The position numbers were made by a program, and so were the translations under genes. Of a stretch of DNA of 23,751 bases, positions 10,001-14,460 are shown piece after piece. Source of the stretch: DASTGO01 sp035719045 (GTDB taxonomy: Bacteria; Actinomycetota; Actinomycetes; Actinomycetales; Kineosporiaceae); contig DASTGO010000023.1 in the NCBI GenBank assembly GCA_035719045.1, forward strand, positions 1 through 23,751, read 5' to 3'. Positions within the stretch are counted from its first letter, which is position 1. Every line of letters begins with the position of its first letter. Below the pieces are notes generated by a model, which made no database searches, was not told the DNA's origin, and was given only the letters and a program-made list of their open reading frames with translations.

Positions 10001-10976
10001 GGGCAACGCAGCCACCAAGCTCAACCACTACGACGGCGACAACGACAACCCCGCCTGGATCGTCGAGAAGACCAGTGACGGCGCGAGTGCGCCGGTCACC
10101 CGGATGCTCGACGGCATCGACGGCTCCCTCGCCGCCACCACCACCGCCACCGGAGACACCAAACTCCAACTGGCCAACCTCCACGGCGACATCGCCGTCG
10201 AGTACGCCGCCGACGGCAGTGGCCTGACCTCGCGCTTCTACGACGAGTTCGGCAACCCTGAACAGATCACCCCCGCCAAACCCGGGAAGGACCGGTACGG
10301 GTGGGTCGGCGGCGCGCAACGCTCCGGCGACACCCTCGGCGACACCCTGCTCATGGGCGTACGCCTCTACTCGCCAGGACTGGGCCGGTTCCTGCAGGTC
10401 GACCCCGTCCCCGGCGGCAATGAAAACTCCTACGGCTACCCTGCGGACCCAGTCAACAGTTTCGATCTTTCAGGGATGTACCGAAGTTCCGGATTGTGCA
10501 ATCCTCTGGGGTGGTGTGGCAGGAACGCGAACGCGTCTGAACGGCGCCTCTGCTCGAAGAACGCCTATCGATGCCTCCAGTACAAGTTGATCTCGAGTTT
10601 GGCCTATTCTGTTTCGGAACAGTATTTCCCAAAGACTTCTCCTCGGGAAGGCGCCAAATTGAATGCGTTCCGTCATATGATTTGGATAGCAACCATGTCT
10701 CTGGAAATGGGGGATGAATGGGCTGGTAAGTGGGCGAATGCGCATGAGGGTGCAGACACTTCCTCCGATCACTGGGTTGACCTCGGAAACAATGCATTGG
10801 GTAGAGGGATTGCCAACGCAATTCGTCGTTGGCCGTATAGCCGTGACATTAGGGGTGATATCGTAAGGAAGGCTTTGTGGTATATTAACCATGACATGTT
10901 CTATTGGACGCCAAGTGGTATTAATGGGCCCATTTACTATGGTTTTTCAGGTCTGCCCTCTAGGGGTGGACGATGA
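4005..10976 (+). CDS. WapA/RHS-type secreted polymorphic toxin with DUF6973-like C-terminal domain
   Basis: About 2323 residues. The frame is open from 3873, but GTG at 4005 has GGGGAG 7 nt upstream and starts directly at a signal peptide (RWVRLSVW, hydrophobic core, cut near ASSALAAG). Residues about 299-472 resemble a DNRLRE/CBM96-type beta domain; fibronectin/Ig-like stretches follow. From about 807 (GPGSVNLLTGDYSV) the RHS shell begins, with YD repeats such as YDDAGRLSSV, YDAAGRAVES, YDAEGRLQAY and YDEFGNPEQI. The core ends with MGVRLYSPGLGRFLQVDPVP and PADPVNSFDLSG (about 2113-2157), the standard boundary before a variable toxin. The last 166 residues (10476-10973) carry NAFRHMIW, NAHEG and DLGNNALGRG, like the DUF6973 family found at tips of such toxins; target unknown. 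Four Cys lie at its start. The tip is AT-richer, with ATA, AGA and AGG codons absent from the shell's style, indicating module exchange. The stop overlaps the next gene's start by 4 bp. Confidence 0.9.
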   Translation: MVAGRWVRLSVWGAAAGLLLAGLVPVAPASSALAAGSRAAAPKPAAKTATEAPDAVSALALARLSKKRIEVLSERTEMSSTFANPSGTFTTEARVVPFRYKDGQGAWRDLDLTMAQAADGSVKPRQREREMRLSGASAAAESDAVTMDEGSGRSMVLGWSGKLPKPTTSGEETRYAEVEPGVDLRFQARRNGFEQLLTVKTRPSKPVSWDLPLKLAGLTAREDTDGGVSLLDDKGKVVSRFLPASAWDAKVDPKSGDPVSVSPVKLSVKAAGKDRAVLTVTPDAAWMADPARQYPVTVDPAYAQQYISPTYDAFVQTGYTSDQSGSTELKAGTYDGGTNVARSYLTFPLPSLAGKQIISGYLGLYETWSYSCQAREVEAWDTTIASTATRWTNQPGWGSKQGSVSVAQGFSSACGSGWIGIPLTGMLQTWQAAGWTQGSVVVKAASETDSYGWKKFASSETTHVPQIVFEYNRAPETPSGVGFASPSPVGSYVSSETPAVEAAVSDADGNLVRGVFEVWDGAARVLGPVDGTLVNSGEVSTYTIPAANALTEGHTYTVRAYAKDEVGTQSGGYGSSGSVTVDVTPTGAPIVTSTVYPSDNSWHGGAGVSGVFTLSAPAGTSDLTGYYWGLDAAPISTQVVNPAAGATQADLTLTPTTDGRHTLQVQAVDRAGNLSSITSYTFEVGRAGLSRPLDGGRFARRVPLALQVNDQGLTHAVFQFRRGASAAWRDIPVGHLTTAPGGAVTRPVQLSGIGGYLNWDALATLGPAGGVVDLRALTYTSTDTTTVAFTTDDIQIVVDPTADGAASTKVGPGSVNLLTGDYSVSTTDASAFGMSVTRVMSSQDPGAGWVPQGELLSEAGRTVADLSLFPTGYSDYTRSTTIGHDNSDSLEITPFSWVGTDTDSFVSLGGGSGAMRLGMRAGHRYRASGWVYVPAATGVSGVDPTFGLRIIGLYKDAAGSYMSVTSAAASAEDQDGWRQVRVDLAIPAGATEAFFRVYNGHPAGGGPVYWDDFSVREVVAPFGPGWSGGAGSDVASYYQSLRFPTANSAELTLTGDSTVMFTRAADNTSFTPEPGAETLALATDTVAGRFKLTEADGTITYFTQQTGSDLYLVDQVTPPDAAGSARYVYDVDAANKTARISRVVNPAEPGVTGCVVAAPAAPGRGCEVLEYVYAPTTTATPTAWGDIAGQVQAIKVWSTDPATGAVSAIEVAHYAYDISTSLQEVWDPRLETVGKPVLKTTYWYDDAGRLSSVVSPGETPWTFTYDGGQLAASNTGRPNPARISKVARGTVDTTITYQVPLTRATGGPYDLDGPTVATWGQGDVATDATAVFPPQAPAPTAVATAASPGPDGYATAAVHYLDASGREVNTATPGGYIGTTEYDRFGNTIRTLDATNRMTALGQGPDAGRWLAELGLTGESTVARARALDTVTTYTPDGTDPLSTTGPARLAALDKPVPDPDGAGPLPGIEAGTKVVARLHTTTVYDEGKPDAATYHLATTQQTAATLFGYDPAYPDLDPRVVKNEYDPVLGGTSGWTLRKTTRVRVDAVTGGANLTSSVKYDAAGRAVESRKVDSAGGDARTTETVFWTAGANPDAADGSRCGNRPEWAGQPCVTRPGGTVAGTAPSQLPTEHVSAYTRAGEVEVTSETANGQTRTTTTTHDAADRIVSVTTTGTSSAGTAVDKVYSVYADTTGRLVETYSTDAAGNETGRIRRDYDAEGRLQAYTDADSGTTSTTFDAYGRPATVTMSANIGGTTVALGSKTFTYDLTKDPRGLVTSVTDSVAGTISATYGPDGRITSQIYPGGIVQNTTFDASGSPVARTYTRDTTLVYSEQVVVSTHGKWASHAYNGASRTYTYDRIGRLTRTASTAPAGGTCTIRSYIYDNRANRTSRTISTGGTPAAGGDCTASVDPAQTVTDTHSYDAADRLTDPGYTYDAFGRTTALPAKLADGTTGTLTNGYYVNDLVASQTLDTTRQTWTLDPAQRSRTYTVESLTNGAWGNAATKLNHYDGDNDNPAWIVEKTSDGASAPVTRMLDGIDGSLAATTTATGDTKLQLANLHGDIAVEYAADGSGLTSRFYDEFGNPEQITPAKPGKDRYGWVGGAQRSGDTLGDTLLMGVRLYSPGLGRFLQVDPVPGGNENSYGYPADPVNSFDLSGMYRSSGLCNPLGWCGRNANASERRLCSKNAYRCLQYKLISSLAYSVSEQYFPKTSPREGAKLNAFRHMIWIATMSLEMGDEWAGKWANAHEGADTSSDHWVDLGNNALGRGIANAIRRWPYSRDIRGDIVRKALWYINHDMFYWTPSGINGPIYYGFSGLPSRGGR

Positions 10977-11380
10977 TTAAGGGAGGTCGAAGGTCAAGCA
11001 TTGCCGCCGCCCTGATCCTGCTTGCCCTGCTTCTCATTGCGCCCTTGGGTCTGTATCTGTGGCTTTGGGTGGATGCTCGGGCTGAAGAGGTGAGATATGA
11101 GCAAGTGGGCAAGGAGGCGCTGAACTTCTTGTACCAACATGCCGATAGGCGCGATCTAAGTATTGATGGTGGCTACGTAGGTGACGGCTGTGCAATCCTT
11201 GATGTGACCGGTAAGGGGTCTGGCTCCACTTGGGGGTCTGTATTGCTCGTCAATTCGAATGGGGATTGGCAGGTGAAGCGGATCTCAAGTGGTGATCGAT
11301 TGAATACGGGCGGCCAATCCTTCAATAGCGATGATGCTGATGGCTCCGAGTCGCGATGTAATGCTCTTGCGCGGGGCTAG
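10973..11380 (+). CDS. Candidate immunity protein, single-pass membrane protein
   Basis: 135 residues; ATG overlaps the toxin TGA as ATGA, and the purine run AGGGGTGGA stands just upstream, so translation is probably coupled. A basic N-terminus (MIKGGRRSS) precedes one membrane helix at about residues 9-32. By the positive-inside rule the roughly 100-residue remainder lies outside the membrane. That domain has two Cys (DGCAIL, SRCNAL) and alternating strand-like segments (CAILDVTG, WGSVLLVNSNGDWQVKRI). No family recognised. Position directly after a polymorphic toxin and the same AT-richer codon use (CTA, AGA, ATT, AAT) argue strongly for the cognate immunity role. The external topology is odd if the toxin acts in the cytoplasm. 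It suggests either an envelope target or neutralisation outside the membrane. Confidence 0.75.
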   Translation: MIKGGRRSSIAAALILLALLLIAPLGLYLWLWVDARAEEVRYEQVGKEALNFLYQHADRRDLSIDGGYVGDGCAILDVTGKGSGSTWGSVLLVNSNGDWQVKRISSGDRLNTGGQSFNSDDADGSESRCNALARG

Positions 11381-11386
11381 GGAACT

Positions 11387-11418
11387 CGACAATGAATTAC
11401 ATGGACGTAATTCTGTCG
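11387..11418 (+). terminator. Hairpin after the toxin-immunity cassette
   Basis: CGACA..GAATTAC (11387-11400) pairs with GTAATTC TGTCG (11407-11418): 12 bp with a 2-nt bulge and a 6-nt loop, starting 7 bp after the immunity stop. No T tract follows. Its AT-rich stem fits the foreign composition of the cassette. Confidence 0.45.
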
Positions 11419-11505
11419 GGGCTGACTCGTAGTTGGTCTTTCCGGAGAACGGTGTAACTGGCGGTGCCCTGGTGGTGCGAGTAATCCACTGACCACGTCA
11501 CGACG

Positions 11506-11887
11506 TCTGGCTTATCCAGACGGGCCGCCACAGCGCGCGCGTGGGCCACCGACAGGTTGGGCGGTCGGGGGCAGGACTGTCACGTGCTGGTCTGCGGGGA
11601 CCTCAACGACACGCCGCTGGCGGCGACCATCCAGTTGTTGCTGGGCCCGCCTGGCTCCCAACTCGGGACCGGGGGGACCATCCCGACCAGGGTGACGGTA
11701 GCCAGGCTGCGGAGCCTCGTCCCGGCCATGCCAGTGGACGACGGCGACGGGCCGGGCTGGCGAACTGGTCGCGAATCAACAATGCGGCAGGCTCGGTACT
11801 CGCCAGGGTGACCTCCGCACTGAGGCCAGGAGAGTTGCGGCCGTTCGGCAGCCAAGCGCCACCCGGCTCAGCCAGAATCGAGACGTG
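11506..11887 (+). pseudogene. Endonuclease/exonuclease/phosphatase-family remnant
   Basis: Frame 1 reads RAATARAWATDRLGGRGQ, then HVLVCGDLNDTP and IQLLLGPPGSQLGTG, the central GDLNDTP signature of the endonuclease/exonuclease/phosphatase superfamily (metal-binding Asp and Asn). The similarity then jumps between frames: DQGDGSQ in frame 0, PAMPVDDGDG in frame 1, then LANWSRINN in frame 0, so at least two indels disrupt it. The N-terminal half, with the metal-binding Glu, is missing and no proper start exists. It is a decayed 3' portion of a phosphodiesterase-type gene without likely function. The 100 bp before it contain nothing recognised. Confidence 0.6.
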
Positions 11888-12089
11888 ATCAGGTGGTTCC
11901 GGATGCCGCCGCACCCCGGCGCGGCCGGTGCAGGTCACGCCTCGGCAGGTGAGGCGACGGACCATCGGGTCTAGGCCGCACCGGAGGCCGCGGCCCCGGT
12001 CCCGGTCCCGCAAGAGCCTCGCCGCCAGACGCCCGGGCACTACGCGGGTCGAGCTCTTGACCCCCGGCTTCGCCCGCCTGGACATCAAG

Positions 12090-12281
12090 ATGGACTGGGC
12101 GCAGCAGGTGACCGCGATCGGCAGGATCGTCTCCGTGCTGATCCTCGGAGTCGGCCTGTATTTGACGAACCAGGCGAACCGAGAAACCAGCAAGGCCAAC
12201 CGAGACCAGCAGAATGTCGCTTGCCAGCGTGATGGGACCGGTCGTCTGCCACGAGGATGGGACCACCTGGGCGCGGGGTGA
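12090..12281 (+). pseudogene. N-terminal fragment of a membrane protein
   Basis: From ATG 12090 the frame reads MDWAQQVTAIGRIVSVLILG and on through LYLTNQANRE: one hydrophobic helix followed by a polar helix with repeated ANRE/ANRD. This resembles the start of Streptomyces membrane proteins that have one N-terminal helix and then a long cytoplasmic domain (from memory). After about residue 35 the sequence turns to unstructured, frame-shadow-like residues and stops at 63. I interpret it as a truncated gene start. Expression as a 63-residue membrane peptide cannot be excluded. The DNA between 11888 and 12089 shows nothing coding that I trust. Confidence 0.4.
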
Positions 12282-12319
12282 TCGTCGTCCTGGTGGGTGG
12301 GTGTGGTCAAACTGCGTGT

Positions 12320-12533
12320 TGGCGTTGCCGGCACGCTGGACGAACTGCTCACCGGCCGCCGTGAGAGCCACTCGCCGGCTAGTCCGCTCGAACAGCCGCA
12401 CCCCCAGCTCCCGCTCCAGGTGCTGCACGCGCTGCCCGAACGGCTGGGCGGAGATGAAGTGCCGGCCGGCAGCACGCCCGAAATGCAACTCTTCCGCCAG
12501 CGTCACCACGTACCGCAGTGCCTGGATCTCCAT
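12320..12533 (-). pseudogene. Truncated LysR-family regulator (HTH only)
   Basis: ATG at 12533 starts a textbook LysR DNA-binding domain: MEIQALRYVVTLAEELHFGR, then QPFGQRVQHLERELGVRLFE and RTSRRVALTAAGEQFV. Homology ends at about residue 70, where LysR proteins continue into a linker helix and a roughly 200-residue effector domain. Here the frame stays open to 11889 but only as low-complexity Arg/Pro sequence. The gene is therefore broken at about 12320, close to the end of the membrane-protein fragment that runs toward it. Several rearrangements seem to have joined unrelated gene ends here. A 214-residue product with a DNA-binding head is formally possible. Confidence 0.65.
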
Positions 12534-12749
12534 CAGGTCCTCCGGGGACAGCCGGCGTTCACCGAAGACGTCGCCTCTGGCGAGGGTAGGTCAGCCGCCG
12601 CGGAGATGGCAGCCTCCGCACGTGGTACGCGACGACGCCGCACGCGTATTGGCCTCCTTCTCCTCGGCAGGGAGGGGGCCTGCGGAGTTCCGCGACTGAC
12701 GGCCCCGGCGTCTAGGCTGACCGACGAGAGCTGGAACGGGAGGTGCCGC

Positions 12750-12932
12750 GTGGGCGAGTTCCTGACCTATGAGCAGTTGCAGGCGATGTCGCCGGCTGAC
12801 CGTGAGGCCGCGTTCGACGCCTCGATCGTCTGGGACCCCGACACTCTCCCCGAGCGGTACCGGCAGCGTCTGGAGGCCCAGACGGAACGGGTGCTAGCCC
12901 GCGAGGAGCGGCTGCGCGGCCAGGCCTCGTGA
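12750..12932 (+). CDS. Small antitoxin-like protein, first gene of a two-gene operon
   Basis: 60 residues from GTG 12750, selected by GGGAGG at 12738-12743 six nt upstream. The frame is open further left, but that part is a shadow of the LysR remnant. The protein is charged and mostly helical: FLTYEQLQAMSPADREAAFD, then TLPERYRQRLEAQTERVLAR. No Cys and no membrane segment. Its TGA overlaps the GTG of the next gene in GTGA. A small acidic first gene coupled to a roughly 100-residue second gene is the type II toxin-antitoxin layout, and similar pairs occur in Streptomyces (recalled, not searched). No named antitoxin family is recognised. It may serve to keep the island, since it stands beside the right att repeat. 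Confidence 0.7.
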   Translation: MGEFLTYEQLQAMSPADREAAFDASIVWDPDTLPERYRQRLEAQTERVLAREERLRGQAS

Positions 12933-13252
12933 GTCGTCGGGTTGTCCGCGTCTCCCCGGAGTTGTTCGTCCTGCTCGATGAGCAACTGCCTCACGAGCGT
13001 GGCCCGAACGGGGAACCGTCTGCGGCGGAATTCGCCGCCAATGACCTGATCAGCATCATCGAACGGTTCGCCACCCGGTGGGACGAACTGCCGATGCCGA
13101 TCCGTGGACGTCCGGACTACCGGGTTCTGATCACCACCTCGCGGCTGGTCCCGTTCGTGTCCGTCCGCGGGCAGTTGTCCCCCGTGGACGGAGCCGTCGA
13201 GCTGATCGACGTCGACATCGACCTGACGCCTCCGCTGACCGACGAACCATGA
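12929..13252 (+). CDS. Toxin-like or partner protein, second gene of the operon
   Basis: 107 residues from the GTG at 12929, coupled by 4-bp overlap to the small gene before it. It starts SRRVVRVSPELFVLLDEQLP, has a helical middle (AAEFAANDLISIIERFATRW), and ends with strand-like runs DYRVLITTSRLVPFVSVRGQ and GAVELIDVDIDL. The size, order and helix-then-strands pattern recall RelE/ParE-fold toxins, but I see no diagnostic catalytic residues and do not claim that family. No signal peptide, so it acts in the cytoplasm. A conserved hypothetical of unknown role is the cautious alternative. The 247 bp after it, up to the right att repeat, contain no gene. Confidence 0.7.
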   Translation: MSRRVVRVSPELFVLLDEQLPHERGPNGEPSAAEFAANDLISIIERFATRWDELPMPIRGRPDYRVLITTSRLVPFVSVRGQLSPVDGAVELIDVDIDLTPPLTDEP

Positions 13253-13499
13253 GCCACGACGCACCCCTGGCCCCTGCAGCGGGCCGCACCATCAAGGCGA
13301 CGAGCCGGCGGGCGATGTCACTCTCCGCGACACGACGGCCGGGAGACTCCTTGCTCCGCCCCTGTCCCGGTCAGGGCCGACCCCCTGTCCAGCCGTCCAC
13401 GACGGTCGCCGACGGCGTGCGATTGGGTGCGGGATATACACGGGGGAGAAGCACCCGCGCAGGGCAAAGGTGCAGGTCAAGGGCGGTTAGAACGTCGCC

Positions 13500-13578
13500 C
13501 TGTAAAACCGTCGGCTCAGCCTACGTTGGTTCGAACCCAACACCCGCCACACCCAGCAGGAACGGCCCCTGACCAGCG
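13500..13578 (+). repeat. tRNA-Tyr 3' fragment, att-type direct repeat copy 2
   Basis: Exact second copy of 2439-2517: anticodon loop CTGTAAA at 13500-13506, acceptor end at 13549, then the terminator's first arm. Again no D arm or 5' acceptor strand precedes it. Two bases left, one more position differs from copy 1 (GCCCT against GCTCT). Genes to the right (endonuclease V onwards) look chromosomal, so this is probably the right boundary of the whole tRNA-Tyr-associated accretion. Confidence 0.9.
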
Positions 13579-13600
13579 ACTATGCAGGTCGGGGGCCGTT
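13561..13600 (+). terminator. Terminator behind tRNA-Tyr fragment copy 2
   Basis: AACGGCCCCTGACC (13561-13574) pairs with GGTCGGGGGCCGTT (13587-13600). Relative to copy 1 the right arm has one A-to-G change, which gives a G-U wobble in RNA, so the stem is kept while the loop is wholly different. Confidence 0.6.
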
Positions 13601-13782
13601 GCGTATGTGTCCAGCCATGTCCAGCCGTCAACGACGGTGTCCGGTCGTTCGCAGCGGCTGGCCAGTGGCCGTGGCACATACGTGGCAAAGAACCCGCGCC
13701 GGGAGGCGTCGTGGCCATGCCGGTTCCGCTCCGCTGATGGTGCGGCAAGGACCTGGGCTGGGGCCGCGCGCCGATCGTTGCT

Positions 13783-13812
13783 GGTCAGGGTCAGGGTCAG
13801 GGTCAGGGTCGG
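13783..13812. repeat. GGTCAG hexanucleotide tandem repeat
   Basis: Four perfect GGTCAG units (13783-13806) followed by GGTCGG. They overlap the 3' end of the endonuclease V gene. On the coding strand they read CCC TGA repeated, so several stop codons stand in series in the same frame. Confidence 0.85.
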
Positions 13813-14309
13813 GTGAGCCGGTCGACCAGGCGCAGGGCGTTGGGCAGGCGGTAGGGGCCTGCCATCGCGCGGACGAGGTCGGCGGCCTCGGGCAGCCGAA
13901 TGCCGGCGGCGGTGACGTACAGGGGCCGGGTGCCCTGCCCGCGGTGGACGGGAACGGCGTGGGTGGCGGTGGCGAACGCGGTCTTGGCGACGCCGATCAC
14001 CGGGACCGCGAACTCGGCGTGGGCGTGCGCGCCGAGCCCGGGCCGACCGTCGGGGTCGAGGTCGACGTACCCATCGACGATCAACAGATCCAGCGGGCCG
14101 GTGCCGGCGAGGACGGCGCGCAGGGCAGGCAGTTCGCGGCGGAAGAACTCACCCGGCCTGTACGCCTCCACCTCGGCGAGGAGGACGGTGCGCTGGCTGG
14201 TGACGGCCTCGTATCGGGCGTCGCTGCAGATGACGACCGCGGCGACGGCACCACCGTCCGCGGGGTAGTAGACGTCGGTGGCCGCGCATCGCACCTGCAA
14301 CTCCGACAT
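13803..14309 (-). CDS. nfi: Endonuclease V
   Basis: 168 residues. ATG 14309 is chosen because AAGGTGAGG lies directly upstream and the protein then begins at the family's usual place; the frame is open to 14387 but the extension lacks similarity. Endonuclease V cuts near deoxyinosine in DNA and in some lineages inosine RNA. Visible family features: TDVYY with the catalytic Asp12, YRPGEFFRRELPAL (50-63) with Glu59, LLIVDGYVDLDP with Asp79, VIGVAKTAF (104-112) and PYRLPNALRLVD near the end. It is shorter than the E. coli enzyme (223 residues), and the usual DGHGxxHPRR segment reads DGYVDLDPDGRPGLGAHAHA here, so activity on inosine is not assured. It is a single gene; the 150 bp upstream to the MDR gene are empty. 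Confidence 0.85.
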   Translation of the reverse strand: MSELQVRCAATDVYYPADGGAVAAVVICSDARYEAVTSQRTVLLAEVEAYRPGEFFRRELPALRAVLAGTGPLDLLIVDGYVDLDPDGRPGLGAHAHAEFAVPVIGVAKTAFATATHAVPVHRGQGTRPLYVTAAGIRLPEAADLVRAMAGPYRLPNALRLVDRLTRP

Positions 14310-14460
14310 CGCCTCACCTTCGCCCTGCCGCGGGGTCGATGGACTGGTCCCCGCCCCACGCGCCCTCGCCCAGAAGATCCGCCTCACGCCGCAGGAGGTC
14401 GAGGGGCGTGGGTGATGCGCTCGCGGACGCGATGCCTCTCCGGGCTCGCCTCGGATCGCC

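Larger units (their letters stand above)
2439..13578. mobile_element. Putative integrative island flanked by tRNA-Tyr att repeats (no integrase seen)
   Basis: Bounded by the two identical 79-bp tRNA-Tyr fragments. Cargo: lipoprotein, WapA/RHS toxin, candidate immunity protein, remnants of three broken genes and a toxin-antitoxin-like pair. I found no integrase, excisionase, relaxase, replication initiator or FtsK/Tra translocase in any frame. The structure matches a CIME (cis-mobilizable element: att-flanked DNA that lost its recombination and transfer module) or the older member of a tandem accretion at one tRNA. The short motif GTCCAGCCGTC lies just inside both ends (2548 and 13387), as integrase arm sites would. 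The repeats are direct evidence; the mobility is inferred. Confidence 0.55.

Noticed and set aside
3792..10319. Very long minus-strand open frames (954 and 1198 codons) opposite the RHS gene
   Set aside because: They are Arg/Gly/Pro/Val-rich shadows produced by high-GC codon bias. They have no domain signatures, while the plus strand has clear signal-peptide, YD-repeat and RHS-boundary motifs.
12297..12749. N-terminal extension of the small antitoxin-like gene (open frame back to 12297)
   Set aside because: The extension lies over the LysR remnant and is shadow-like. GGGAGG before GTG 12750 marks the real start.
2439..13578. An integrase, excisionase, relaxase or translocase inside the island
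   Set aside because: No tyrosine-recombinase R-H-R-Y pattern, serine-recombinase motif or P-loop transfer ATPase was found in any frame.
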